Origin: Erysipelotrichaceae bacterium
Lineage (GTDB): Bacteria > Bacillota_I > Bacilli_A > Erysipelotrichales > Erysipelotrichaceae
Length of the DNA: 50,460 nucleotides
Direction: 5' to 3'
Assembly: GCA_017533785.1 (NCBI GenBank)
Contig: JAFWII010000030.1
Coordinates: 1-50,460, forward strand
Each line of letters starts with the position of its first letter. Positions within the stretch are counted from its first letter, which is position 1. The position numbers and the translations under genes were made by a program. This document shows, piece after piece, positions 1 to 7,850 of the stretch. The notes beneath the pieces are model-generated. The model worked only from the letters and a program-made list of their open reading frames with translations, ran no database searches and was not told where the DNA came from.

Positions 1-72
1 CGTTTATCAAATAAAGCTTTAAAGATCAGGAAGAAGTCTGTAAATGAAAAGGCGAAGGAATATAAATACTGA
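1..72 (+). CDS. C-terminal end of an unidentified protein (partial)
   Basis: The first 24 codons of the window are open in frame 1 and end at TGA (70-72). The readable tail is 23 residues, strongly basic and lysine-rich, and closes in KEYKY. A strong hairpin with a T-run follows 10 nt later, as expected for the end of a transcription unit. The protein cannot be identified from so short a tail; a basic tail like this is common in membrane or RNA-binding proteins. The start lies outside the window. Confidence 0.5.
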   Translation, partial: RLSNKALKIRKKSVNEKAKEYKY

Positions 73-82
73 ATAGAAAAAA

Positions 83-142
83 GGACTGTTAAGTCCTTCG
101 GGTACTCATTGTACCGGAGGGTTTCTTAACAGCCCCTTTTTT
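83..142. terminator. Bidirectional intrinsic terminator
   Basis: The outer stem pairs GGACTGTTAAG (83-93) with CTTAACAGCCC (125-135), and an inner stem pairs around GTAC...GTAC. A-rich sequence lies on the left and a T-run (137-142) on the right, so it can terminate both the plus-strand gene ending at 72 and butyrate kinase arriving on the minus strand. Confidence 0.85.
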
Positions 143-161
143 AGTGGTAGTCGATCCTGGA

Positions 162-1286
162 TCAGTAGTTTTTCAGGATTGTTTCAAGGCTGGTATAGGA
201 GAAATCCTCTTTGTATTCCTTTGCTTCTTCCTGACCGCTCAGGACTCTGTAAGCACCGGCACCAAGAGCGTCCATCTCAAATTCACCGGCGATGACTTCG
301 ACCGGGGCAAGATAACCGCACATTTTTGTCAGCTTATCTGTAAGGTAGGTGTCTCGTGTGATACCGCCGGTAAGAAGGATCGCATCAACATTCCCTTCAA
401 GCACAGCTCCCATCATACCGATGTATTTTCCAATCTGGTAGATCATGCCGTCATAGACATAACGGGCATATGTATCCCCGTTTTCGATACGTTTTTTGAT
501 CTCTTTAACATCCGCTGTTCCAAGATGATCCATTAAACCGCCGCCCATGTTGATACGTCCTTCCAGTTCCTTCTTCGTCCAGTTTCCGGAATAAGCCATA
601 TCAAGAATATGGATCGCTTGGATCTCCCCGCTTCTGGTAGGAGCCATCGGACCATCCCCACGAATCAGGTTTGTGGAATCTATGATCTTTCCCTTGCGGT
701 GAGCGGAAACAGAAACACCGCCACCGATATGAGTAACAACCAGATTCAGATCAGAATACGCTTTGCCGATCTTTTCGGCATAGTAACGGCAGACCGCTTT
801 TTGATTTAAGGTGTGGGCTGAAGCTTCTTTATAATAGTCTTTAAAGCCGGTGATTCTCGCCAGAGGCTGCAGCTCATCGGTTTCCGGTGAATCTACAAAG
901 AAGGCGCGACAATGATATTCTTTCGCCAGTTCTTGTGCCATAACTCCGCCAAGATCCGCGAAATGATGATGAAGAGTCGGATCAAGAAGTCGGCGGACCA
1001 GAACGTCATTGACTTCGTACGTTCCTCCCTGGATCGGACCGGTACCGCCGCAGCGGGCTACGATCGCATCGCAGTCTTCAAGTGACTGACCGGATTCCTT
1101 CAATAGTTTATTAATTCCTTCTATACGGAAGCCTCTTTGATCAATGATTGAAGGGAAACCTTTGATCACAGCCGGATCGTGTTCAACTTTACCCTCAAAA
1201 ATTCGATCTCTGTCTTCGAAGATCGCAACCTTAGTCGATGTCGAACCAAAATTCATCGCGAAGATCTTAAATTTATTGTTTACCAT
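162..1286 (-). CDS. buk: Butyrate kinase (acetokinase family)
   Basis: The product is predicted to interconvert butyryl phosphate and butyrate with ATP/ADP in the cytoplasm, the last step of phosphotransbutyrylase-type butyrate formation or the first step of its reversal. The 374-residue protein has the acetokinase-family N-terminal phosphate loop (NFGSTSTK), the GGGVSV loop and the RGDGPMAPTRSG motif, all typical of Buk. The start at 1286 (MVNNKF) is preferred over the upstream in-frame ATG at 1307, because an extended -10 element lies at 1309-1317 and the upstream ATG would sit before the transcription start. No phosphotransbutyrylase gene is visible beside it. A branched-chain fatty acid kinase is the main alternative. 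Confidence 0.9.
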   Translation of the reverse strand: MVNNKFKIFAMNFGSTSTKVAIFEDRDRIFEGKVEHDPAVIKGFPSIIDQRGFRIEGINKLLKESGQSLEDCDAIVARCGGTGPIQGGTYEVNDVLVRRLLDPTLHHHFADLGGVMAQELAKEYHCRAFFVDSPETDELQPLARITGFKDYYKEASAHTLNQKAVCRYYAEKIGKAYSDLNLVVTHIGGGVSVSAHRKGKIIDSTNLIRGDGPMAPTRSGEIQAIHILDMAYSGNWTKKELEGRINMGGGLMDHLGTADVKEIKKRIENGDTYARYVYDGMIYQIGKYIGMMGAVLEGNVDAILLTGGITRDTYLTDKLTKMCGYLAPVEVIAGEFEMDALGAGAYRVLSGQEEAKEYKEDFSYTSLETILKNY

Positions 1287-1308
1287 AGTACAAATTACCT
1301 CTGGCATC

Positions 1309-1317
1309 AGTATAACA
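1309..1317 (-). promoter_or_regulatory. Extended -10 promoter element of buk
   Basis: On the minus strand the sequence reads TGTTATACT, a TGn-extended -10. It predicts a leader of about 15 nt that contains AGAGG ahead of the ATG at 1286. Confidence 0.55.
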
Positions 1318-1420
1318 TTGAAAAAAACACCGTCCGAAAGGCAATTTACCGATACAGTACGTTTCGTATAAATGGTCAGTTTCTTTATAGAATTCAGGAA
1401 AAACTATGTGTTTTCATACA

Positions 1421-1449
1421 ATGAGCGCGCGAATTGTCCGCGCGCTCAT
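1421..1449. terminator. GC-rich perfect inverted repeat between hydrolase gene and buk
   Basis: ATGAGCGCGCG (1421-1431) and CGCGCGCTCAT (1439-1449) are perfect 11-bp arms around a 7-nt loop. The position, downstream of the minus-strand hydrolase, suits a terminator. Neither flank has a proper T-run, so it may instead stabilise the mRNA end. Confidence 0.45.
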
Positions 1450-1491
1450 CAACTGTGATTTGTTATGTAAATCTATGATCTGTTCAGAAGA

Positions 1492-2442
1492 TCATTCACC
1501 TTCATCTTCTTCGTATTCAAGGCAGAGATCGAAGAAATCGACGATCCCTTCTTCAACGAGTTCTTTGATATCTGCGTAGTTGTGGATCTCGTGACGGTAT
1601 CCGGTATAGAGTTCTGTCGTTACATCGTGACCTGTATCGATCAGCCAGTTGGCTGTCTGATAAACGCCAGTACCGAACTGGCCGACCGGATCCTGATCGC
1701 CGGCGATATTATAGATCGGCAGATCTGTCGGGACTTTCTTTGCCCACTCTGTTCCGGTGATATCTTTCATCATTTCCTGGAAGTAGAGCCATGCGCGGTT
1801 CGTTGTCGGTTTTGTGAAGGCATCGAACGGGTCCTGTGCATGGTCGATCTGAACACATTCATCATCACAGATCCATTCGTTTCCTAACTTAACACCTTCT
1901 GTGCAGCGGCTGAACATCCATCCCATGAACTGAGCTCCAAGAGTCGGATCTGCTGCTTCGCCGCCCTGCTCATCAATGATCTTTTTCAGCAGTTCAATAT
2001 TTGCGTCGAGGTTCGGCCATTCGCCGGTAGTGCCGCAGATCGTTGCACCCATAAGATCTTCGCCATATCTGGCCATATACATTCTGGTAATGAAGGATCC
2101 CATGCTGTGACCGAACATGAAATACGGCAGTCTTGGATACTTTTCCACCACCAGATCATGGAGTTTCTTTTCATCCTCGACCATTGTTGTATAGCCTTTG
2201 TCTCCCCAATCGCCCCATTTGTCGTTTTCTACTGCTGTTTTGCCATGACCGACATGGTCATCCGCAGCTACGATATAGCCATTTTCCATGAAGGTCGTGA
2301 TCATGTGGAGGTAACGGCGGGAATGCTCGCCGAAGCCGTGAATCAGTTGAATGATGCCCTTTGGTCTGCATGCCGGAACATAGATCCAGCCATAAACCTG
2401 GTCGCGTTCGTTGAAGGACTGAAACTTCACCTCATGTAACAT
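1492..2442 (-). CDS. Alpha/beta hydrolase, lysophospholipase / monoacylglycerol lipase-like (S33 family)
   Basis: A 316-residue cytoplasmic serine hydrolase. The oxyanion-region motif HGFGEHSRRY is followed by the nucleophile elbow GHSMGS (about residues 112-117). The C-terminal half has an Asp region (AGDQDPVG) and a His (GYRHEIHNYAD), giving a plausible Ser-Asp-His triad. The family hydrolyses lysophospholipids, monoacylglycerols or other carboxyl esters; the substrate here cannot be told from sequence. An AGGAGG Shine-Dalgarno lies upstream of the ATG at 2442. The C-terminus is very acidic. It appears to be transcribed alone, with the deoC terminator upstream and an inverted repeat downstream. 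Confidence 0.85.
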   Translation of the reverse strand: MLHEVKFQSFNERDQVYGWIYVPACRPKGIIQLIHGFGEHSRRYLHMITTFMENGYIVAADDHVGHGKTAVENDKWGDWGDKGYTTMVEDEKKLHDLVVEKYPRLPYFMFGHSMGSFITRMYMARYGEDLMGATICGTTGEWPNLDANIELLKKIIDEQGGEAADPTLGAQFMGWMFSRCTEGVKLGNEWICDDECVQIDHAQDPFDAFTKPTTNRAWLYFQEMMKDITGTEWAKKVPTDLPIYNIAGDQDPVGQFGTGVYQTANWLIDTGHDVTTELYTGYRHEIHNYADIKELVEEGIVDFFDLCLEYEEDEGE

Positions 2443-2514
2443 TATGTTTTCCTCCTGAGCATATGCTCTAGCTCAATTTAATGGTAGCACAGTTCGTTCT
2501 ATCGTTTGTTGAGA

Positions 2515-2549
2515 GAAAAAAGAAAATGCATTTCCGCATTTTCTTTTTT
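2515..2549. terminator. Intrinsic terminator of deoC (bidirectional)
   Basis: AGAAAATGC (2521-2529) pairs with GCATTTTCT (2536-2544), with an A-run on the left (a T-run on the minus strand) and a T-run on the right. It lies just downstream of deoC on the minus strand. Confidence 0.85.
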
Positions 2550-2571
2550 GGTTATTACTGATTGAATACCG

Positions 2572-3231
2572 TTATGCTTTCTGATACTCTTCCATGATCG
2601 CAACAGAAGCACTGCATCCCAAACGGTCTGCTCCGGCAGCGATCATTGCGTTCGCTTCCGCCAGAGTGTGGATCCCGCCGGCGGCTTTGACTTTTGCGTT
2701 GTTTCCAACGGTGTCTTTCATGAGTTTGACGTCTCCCGGCGTCGCGCCTGCTTTAGAGAAACCGGTGGAAGTTTTGACATAATCCGCTCCGGCTTTCAAT
2801 GCGCATTCACAGGCTTGGACTTTTTCTTCATCTGTCAGTAAACAGGTTTCAATGATAACTTTCAGAAGTGTTGAACCACACGCTTCCTTAACGGTGCGGA
2901 TATCTTTTGTAACATAATCAAGATCGCCGTCTTTCAGAGCGGAGATATTGATGACCATATCCACTTCTTCCGCACCCTGCTCGATGGCTTTTGCCGCCTC
3001 GAAGGCCTTTGCTTCGCTGATCATGGACCCCAGCGGGAATCCGACAACAGTGCAGACTTTAACATCACTGTCTTTTAGCTCTTTCGCGCACAGAGCAACA
3101 AAATCAGGATTGACACAGACAGAAGCAAAATCATATCTTTTTGCTTCTCCGCATAGTTTAACGACAGCCTCTTTGCGGGCATCTGCCTTTAAAAGCGTAT
3201 GATCAAAGTATTTATTCAATTTCATTTTCAT
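2572..3231 (-). CDS. deoC: Deoxyribose-phosphate aldolase
   Basis: Predicted to cleave 2-deoxy-D-ribose 5-phosphate to acetaldehyde and glyceraldehyde 3-phosphate, letting the cell use deoxynucleosides as carbon. The 219-residue TIM barrel matches class I DERA. It has the N-terminal [10 protein letters not shown] segment, the VVGFPLG strand, the Schiff-base lysine region (DYVKTSTGF) and the phosphate-binding VKAAGGI loop. A -10 (TATACT, 3250 to 3245 on the minus strand) lies 13 nt before the ATG at 3231, so the leader is very short. AGGAGAGG sits in that gap. An in-frame ATG at 3225 is an alternative start. No deoA/deoB partner is adjacent; it seems monocistronic. Confidence 0.95.
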   Translation of the reverse strand: MKMKLNKYFDHTLLKADARKEAVVKLCGEAKRYDFASVCVNPDFVALCAKELKDSDVKVCTVVGFPLGSMISEAKAFEAAKAIEQGAEEVDMVINISALKDGDLDYVTKDIRTVKEACGSTLLKVIIETCLLTDEEKVQACECALKAGADYVKTSTGFSKAGATPGDVKLMKDTVGNNAKVKAAGGIHTLAEANAMIAAGADRLGCSASVAIMEEYQKA

Positions 3232-3244
3232 TTACCTCTCCTAT

Positions 3245-3250
3245 AGTATA
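3245..3250 (-). promoter_or_regulatory. -10 element of deoC
   Basis: TATACT on the minus strand, 13 nt before the start codon. The Shine-Dalgarno AGGAGAGG lies between, so the mRNA leader would be only about 7 nt long. Confidence 0.5.
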
Positions 3251-3286
3251 ACGGAAGTTCCTGCTGTCGGCTAATTGTAAGAAATA

Positions 3287-3318
3287 GAAAAAAACAAATG
3301 ACCCGCAGGTCATTTGTT
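3287..3318. terminator. Intrinsic terminator of the YkvA-like gene
   Basis: CAAATGACC (3295-3303) pairs with GGTCATTTG (3308-3316) around CGCA. A long A-run at 3287-3294 gives the U-tract on the minus strand. Confidence 0.85.
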
Positions 3319-3337
3319 TGATTTGTGTTTTGAAAGA

Positions 3338-3766
3338 TCAGGCTTCTGTCGTTTCGTTCTTTGCGGCAGCGGTGTTCTTCCAGTTCAGGAATTCCTTCAG
3401 TTCCGGCTCGACGAATTTCAGAGCCAGTGCGATAACGGCAATGTCATCCAGCTGACCGAGGATCGGGATGGAATCTGAAATCAGATCCTTCCTCTTCACC
3501 AGATAGATAAAGGCACTGACGACGGTGGCGATGACTTTCGGAGATACAGCCGTGTATTCCTTTTTAACATAGCTCTTGACCATGGAAGCCATGACCGGCA
3601 GATCTTTGATGGCATCGCGGAGAAGCGGGATCTTATCAACTTTCGCCTGAACGTCTTCCATCAGTTTGTTGATCTGTTCGTTGTTTTTGATGATCTCGTT
3701 GGCTTTTTCAAGTCCGCCATCCAGGATCTGTTTCGCCTTTTCGATATTGATTACATCATTTTCCAT
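3338..3766 (-). CDS. DUF1232 / YkvA family protein
   Basis: A 142-residue protein with a helical N-terminal half (residues 1-60, heptad-like lysine/glutamate-rich) and a C-terminal DUF1232 segment with the family signature IPILGQLDDIAVIALALKF. DUF1232 proteins are small, usually membrane-associated and functionally uncharacterised. The start at 3766 (MENDVIN) is set by AGGAGG eight nt upstream; the in-frame extension to 3784 lacks a Shine-Dalgarno. A TAAAAT preceded by TG lies in the 3785-3820 gap and could promote it independently of the tryptophan transporter genes upstream. Confidence 0.7.
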   Translation of the reverse strand: MENDVINIEKAKQILDGGLEKANEIIKNNEQINKLMEDVQAKVDKIPLLRDAIKDLPVMASMVKSYVKKEYTAVSPKVIATVVSAFIYLVKRKDLISDSIPILGQLDDIAVIALALKFVEPELKEFLNWKNTAAAKNETTEA

Positions 3767-3820
3767 TATGCATACCTCCTGCACGATTTCATTTTAACAA
3801 AATCGTTTATAAAGTGTTAA

Positions 3821-4621
3821 TCACTCTTCCAGCAGCATTCTGTCGTTGTCCAGGAAGCGTCCGGTCTTTTCCTTGAACATACGCAGCAATTCTTCAACGG
3901 TAAGATCTTTCCGGACTTTCTCATCCAGATCCAAAGCGATCCGCCCGTGTTCCATCATCAAGGTACGATTACCGACAGAAATTGCCTGGGAAAGGTTATG
4001 AGTGATCATCAGGCAGGTCGTCTCCTGTTCTTTCACGATCTTTTCTGTCAGGGTCATGATCTTCTCGGCGGTTGCCGGATCCAGTGCTGCCGTGTGTTCA
4101 TCAAGAAGCAGAAGTTTCGGCGGAACGATCGTTGCCATCAGCAGCGTCAGCGCCTGGCGCTGGCCGCCGGACAGTGACCCTACCTGCTGATCGAGACGTT
4201 CTTCAAGCCCAAGATCCAGAGTCTTGATCTTTTCATAGAAGAACTCACGGTCTGCCTTTGAAATACGGCTGAATGTCCGTTTGCCGAAATCTGCACGCAG
4301 ATAGGCCAGTGCGAGGTTTTCCTCGATCGTCATATGCGGAGCAGTCCCTTTCAGCGGATCCTGGAACAGACGCCCGATCTCTTTAGCGCGCACGTATTCC
4401 TTTTCATAGGTGACGTCCTTTCCTGCCAGCAGCACTTTTCCACTGTCGGGCAGGATGTTTCCTGAGATGCAATTGAACAGTGTGCTCTTGCCGGCGCCAT
4501 TGGAACCGATGATCGTGATAAAATCACCCTTTTCAACTTTCAGGTCGATATTATTCAGAGCTTTACGCTCGTTTATGGTTCCGCGGTAAAAGGATTTGCA
4601 GACATTACGCATTTCCAGCAT
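3821..4621 (-). CDS. trpZ: ABC transporter ATP-binding protein, tryptophan uptake (TrpZ-like)
   Basis: The 266-residue ATPase of a three-gene ABC importer. Visible motifs are Walker A (GSNGAGKST), Q-loop (GRLFQDP), ABC signature (LSGGQRQ), Walker B with catalytic Glu replaced by the usual DEH order (LLLLDEHTA) and the switch His (MITHNLSQ). The start at 4621 (MLEMRNV) has AAGGAG upstream and overlaps the end of the permease gene by 17 nt, indicating translational coupling. The Trp identity comes from the operon's T-box leader with a UGG specifier and from the gene order substrate-binding / permease / ATPase. The protein alone would only say 'ABC ATPase, ABC_sub_bind-associated class'. Confidence 0.85.
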   Translation of the reverse strand: MLEMRNVCKSFYRGTINERKALNNIDLKVEKGDFITIIGSNGAGKSTLFNCISGNILPDSGKVLLAGKDVTYEKEYVRAKEIGRLFQDPLKGTAPHMTIEENLALAYLRADFGKRTFSRISKADREFFYEKIKTLDLGLEERLDQQVGSLSGGQRQALTLLMATIVPPKLLLLDEHTAALDPATAEKIMTLTEKIVKEQETTCLMITHNLSQAISVGNRTLMMEHGRIALDLDEKVRKDLTVEELLRMFKEKTGRFLDNDRMLLEE

Positions 4622-5498
4622 GGCTTCTCTCCTTTCGCAGGTCATAGGACGCCTTGATGTTCGGCATGGCGATCGCCAGAGCGATGATCACGGCAGTAAC
4701 GAGTTTCAGGCATTCGATCGGGAAGAGCCTCGTCTTCAGAATGATCGCGTACAGGAAACGGTACAGGATGCTGCCGACAAGAACAGCCAGGATATTCCGG
4801 CCAATGGTCTTTCTGCCGACGATCGTTTCGCCGATGATCAGACAGGCAAGTCCGACCACAACAACGCCGGTGCCGGAGTTGATATCTGCCGAGCGCTGCA
4901 GCTGGCCGACCAGCGCACCTGCAAGAGCCGTCATTATATTGGCATAGGCAAGTCCGACCGTGATCGTGAAACGCGGATCGATCGAAGAAGCGCTGACCAT
5001 ATCCCGGTTGTCGCCGGTCGCCCGGATCGAAAGTCCGAGCCGGGTGTTCAGGAAATTCTTCAGCAGAAAAGCTGCCAGCGTGAACAGAACGAGCGGCAGC
5101 AGAACTGTAACAGCAGGTATTCCAAGCTGCTGAAGCACAGAGAAGACCGTGGACTGCTTCATCAGCGCAATATTACTGGAAAAACCCATAACTGCAAGGT
5201 TAATGGTGTATAGACCGGTGTTGGTGATGATTCCGGCCAGGATCGAAGGGATGCCCAGACGCGTCTGCAACACTGCCGTAACGGTACCGGAAAGCATGCC
5301 GCTGATCATTGCCAGCAACAGCGCCAGAAAGGGATGACCCTTCGCGGCGATCGCGACCGATACCGCCATTCCCAGCACGAAAGTACCATCCGTGCTGAGG
5401 TCGGCAATATCCAGGACCCGGAAACTCAGGAACAAAGCCAGGGAAACGAGTCCGTAAATGAATCCAAGCTGTAGAGCGGTCTGAGCGATATAGTACAT
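4605..5498 (-). CDS. trpY: ABC transporter permease, tryptophan uptake (TrpY-like)
   Basis: A 297-residue integral membrane permease of the branched-chain amino-acid/ABC_sub_bind-associated class, with about eight to nine hydrophobic segments. The region STDGTFVLGMAVS near residue 36 is typical of this permease group, which pairs with PF04392-type lipoproteins. It starts 3 nt after the substrate-binding gene ends and overlaps the ATPase gene, so the three genes are one operon. It is predicted to form the translocation pore for tryptophan or a Trp-related solute in the cytoplasmic membrane. Confidence 0.85.
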   Translation of the reverse strand: MYYIAQTALQLGFIYGLVSLALFLSFRVLDIADLSTDGTFVLGMAVSVAIAAKGHPFLALLLAMISGMLSGTVTAVLQTRLGIPSILAGIITNTGLYTINLAVMGFSSNIALMKQSTVFSVLQQLGIPAVTVLLPLVLFTLAAFLLKNFLNTRLGLSIRATGDNRDMVSASSIDPRFTITVGLAYANIMTALAGALVGQLQRSADINSGTGVVVVGLACLIIGETIVGRKTIGRNILAVLVGSILYRFLYAIILKTRLFPIECLKLVTAVIIALAIAMPNIKASYDLRKERSHAGNA

Positions 5499-5500
5499 AA

Positions 5501-6496
5501 TTACTCCTCAGTAGTCGTTACTTCAACAAGTTCGCCCATCGAAGCAAAGATCGATGTGTCGATGCCGAGCTTTTCAGCGGTCTCACTGTTAACGGTGATG
5601 ATTCCGCCGTCGACCAGATAGTAGTCTTCAAGTGTGCTGATGCCGTTAAAGATCGCATCGTAAGCAAGCTGCGCAGTCTGCTTGCCGAGATCGGTGTAGT
5701 TAACACCACAGGTGGCAAAGCCGCCGTTGCGAACGAAGGAGTCGGCGCCTGCATAGTGCGGGATGCCTGCTTCTGCAAAGAGCGGGGCGATCGCAAGCTC
5801 GGAAGCCATGACGACGTTGTCTGTCGGTGTGAAGATCGCTTCGACGTTTTCGGAGATCAGAACACTTGCGGAAGAAAGGATCTCATCATTGCTGTTGCCG
5901 ACTGCTTCGACATATGCAATGCCCTTCTGGTCCAGGATCGCCTTTGCATCATTGATCGGCTTTGTGCTGTTGGATTCGGAAAGCGAGTAAAGCAGACCGA
6001 CCTTCTGAAGGTTCGGGTTCTGCGTCAGCATCATGTCGATGATGTATGCAGTATTTAGTGCGTCGCTCGTGCCGCTGACATAGTCGATACCGGTAAGTTC
6101 AGAACCTTCCGGATCGGAGATCGCCGCAAAGATGACCGGAATACCGGAACCTTCTGCAGATACGGTTGATACCTGAGCAGCGAGCGTTGCGATCGGGATG
6201 ATCGCGTCAACTTTATCCGCGACTGCCTGGTCAGCGATCTGTTTCAGAACTGTCGGGTCGTTCTGACCGCTGTCTACAAAGATCTCGATCGTGATGTCGT
6301 CGTTTGCTGCATCCAGATCCTGGAGCTTTCCGACGATCGCATCTGCGATCTCATTCAGAGAAGCGTGATCAAGCTGTTTTATGACTTCGATACGGTAAGT
6401 TGTTTTTTTGTCATTGTTTGATGGTGCCGGTGCGGAATTGCAGCCGAAAAGGCAGAGAATAAGAGCAACCACGAAGATTAAACGGAACTTTTTCAT
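5501..6496 (-). CDS. trpX: ABC transporter substrate-binding lipoprotein, tryptophan uptake (TrpX-like)
   Basis: A 331-residue extracytoplasmic lipoprotein of the ABC_sub_bind (PF04392) type. The N-terminus MKKFRLIF plus a hydrophobic stretch ends in the lipobox LFGC (Cys 19), followed by a low-complexity linker. The body has the two-lobed periplasmic-binding pattern: QLDHASLNEIADAI, DAIIPIATLAAQ, GIPVIFAAISDP and GVNYTDLGKQTAQLA. The start at 6496 is preferred over an in-frame extension to 6550, because it directly precedes a signal peptide and has AGGAGG upstream. Expression is predicted to be controlled by the Trp T-box in the 5' leader. Confidence 0.9.
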   Translation of the reverse strand: MKKFRLIFVVALILCLFGCNSAPAPSNNDKKTTYRIEVIKQLDHASLNEIADAIVGKLQDLDAANDDITIEIFVDSGQNDPTVLKQIADQAVADKVDAIIPIATLAAQVSTVSAEGSGIPVIFAAISDPEGSELTGIDYVSGTSDALNTAYIIDMMLTQNPNLQKVGLLYSLSESNSTKPINDAKAILDQKGIAYVEAVGNSNDEILSSASVLISENVEAIFTPTDNVVMASELAIAPLFAEAGIPHYAGADSFVRNGGFATCGVNYTDLGKQTAQLAYDAIFNGISTLEDYYLVDGGIITVNSETAEKLGIDTSIFASMGELVEVTTTEE

Positions 6497-6556
6497 TTCA
6501 ACATCCTCCTGTTTCCGTAAAAGGTGGCAGATGATCCTAAACCTTGCCAAGGGGTT

Positions 6557-6828
6557 TAAAAATAAAAAGCTTCTGCCCTATGGGACAAAAGCTGTAACTT
6601 CTGCGATACCACCCAAATTGATGTCTTTTTACCGACACCCACTCGCTTTGCGTACCATCATACGCATCTTATTGATAACGGGTAAGAATCCCGTCGTTCC
6701 TACTCAGCAACGCTTTTCGGTCCGCCCTCTGAAGTCCATTCACTGATCCTAGCCCTGTTCTTCTTCCACCATCTGAAGAACTCTCTGGAGGATTCAAATC
6801 AGTTACTCCTCTTCATCACTGGTTTGTT
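6557..6828 (-). promoter_or_regulatory. T-box riboswitch, tRNA-Trp specific
   Basis: Read on the minus strand, the leader has a Stem I region with a specifier-loop-like sequence in which UGG (6738-6736, Trp) is followed by the usual purine (GAAUGGACUU). The T-box bulge motif GGGTGGTATCGC lies at 6614-6603. A terminator hairpin follows (AGCTTTTGTCCC / GGGCAGAAGCT, 6593-6568) with a U-tract at 6567-6557. Uncharged tRNA-Trp should stabilise the antiterminator and switch on the downstream trpXYZ genes. The specifier was assigned by eye and not from a full fold. Confidence 0.88.
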
Positions 6829-6834
6829 GGATTC

Positions 6835-6864
6835 ATTGTAATCACGAAAAAATTCGCTTGTCAA
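6835..6864 (-). promoter_or_regulatory. Promoter of the Trp T-box / trpXYZ operon
   Basis: Minus strand TTGACA (6864-6859), an 18-bp spacer, then TACAAT (6840-6835). It places the transcription start near 6828, just ahead of Stem I. Confidence 0.75.
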
Positions 6865-6958
6865 CAGCTTTCTTTCAGAAATAAATTTACATTTTTCAAG
6901 CGTACTAATATATCCGGTATTTATATATAAGGATACGGATCTGAAATATACAGATTCT

Positions 6959-7597
6959 TTATCCTTGCGCAAGTTCCTTGCCTTTCTTAAACGCAGCCCG
7001 GCATTCTTCCGGGAAGACCGTTTCGTGGCGAAGTTTCTTCGCTTCCGGATCGAACATCGACCATTCCCAGTCGGTCTTTGAATAATCATCCAGCTGAAGC
7101 GTGTCGCCGCTCACGAATACCTCTGCAGGACCTACAAATCTGTCCAGCGTCTGCCTGTACCCTTCCAAAAGTTTTGTGTACATCGTATCCGGCGCATTGC
7201 TGGTCATGATCAGCAGCACCGGGATCGGGTGTTCATTGCAGCATGGAGTTTCTTTGTTGTAAGTCAGATTCTGGAAGATCAGACGTTCGTAAAACGCGTG
7301 GAAGGAAGCTGTCAGATCGCTGAGATAGTTTGGTGAGCCGATGATCAGACCGTCCGCTTCGCGGATAGCGTCCAGGACAGGAGTCAGACCGTCGCGACAG
7401 ATGCAGTGTCCTTTGGATCTCTCCCTTTTGCATCCGAAACAGGATATACAACCGGTGTATTTCTCAAGCCGGAACAGGTCGAACCGCCGGATCTGCGCCC
7501 CGGCTTCCTCGGCCCCCTTCGCTGCTTCACAGAGCAAAGTGTCGGTATTGTGTCCTTTTCTCGGCCCTGCATTAACGACGACGATCTTTTTGGCCAT
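6959..7597 (-). CDS. Flavodoxin-fold NAD(P)H-dependent oxidoreductase / iron-sulfur flavoprotein-like
   Basis: A 212-residue cytoplasmic flavoprotein of the NADPH-dependent FMN reductase family. It shows the N-terminal FMN phosphate loop (VVVNAGPRKGHNTDTLL), the GSPNYLSDLTASF flavin loop and a Cys-rich insertion (CISCFGC ... GHCIC, about residues 50-68) typical of iron-sulfur flavoproteins. Start at 7597 with GGAGG nine nt upstream. The long leader-like gap to serS holds an AT-rich possible promoter (TATAAT on the minus strand at 7653-7648). Physiological substrate unknown; quinone or FMN reduction are the usual activities. Confidence 0.8.
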   Translation of the reverse strand: MAKKIVVVNAGPRKGHNTDTLLCEAAKGAEEAGAQIRRFDLFRLEKYTGCISCFGCKRERSKGHCICRDGLTPVLDAIREADGLIIGSPNYLSDLTASFHAFYERLIFQNLTYNKETPCCNEHPIPVLLIMTSNAPDTMYTKLLEGYRQTLDRFVGPAEVFVSGDTLQLDDYSKTDWEWSMFDPEAKKLRHETVFPEECRAAFKKGKELAQG

Positions 7598-7803
7598 ATA
7601 TACACCTCCAAAATAGTATGCTATTAATACACGTTATATCCATTGATATTATATGTGATTCTTTTACGTTGCAGCAAAAGCATTAGAAAACGAATGCTGT
7701 ACCGCATTTTTCGCATTCATTGAGATCGCTGGTTTTCTATCGGAAAAGATAAACCGGCGGGTACAGCGAAAGGCCCAGTTTTGCGGAATTGTGCTGTAAA
7801 ACA

Positions 7804-7812
7804 TGATAAAAT
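7804..7812 (+). promoter_or_regulatory. Extended -10 of serS
   Basis: TGATAAAAT, a TGn-extended -10, predicts a leader of about 30 nt with AAGGAG before serS. No T-box motif is present, unlike many serS genes of Bacillota. The rest of the 7598-7850 gap holds a small hairpin (AGCATT...AATGCT, about 7679-7698) and nothing else that I recognise. Confidence 0.55.
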
Positions 7813-7850
7813 GAAAAGAAGCTAAATAACCTATATAAAGGAGAATTGTT

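Noticed and set aside
7598..7850. T-box leader upstream of serS
   Set aside because: The gap is long enough, but I find no GGGTGG-type T-box motif or terminator hairpin before serS.
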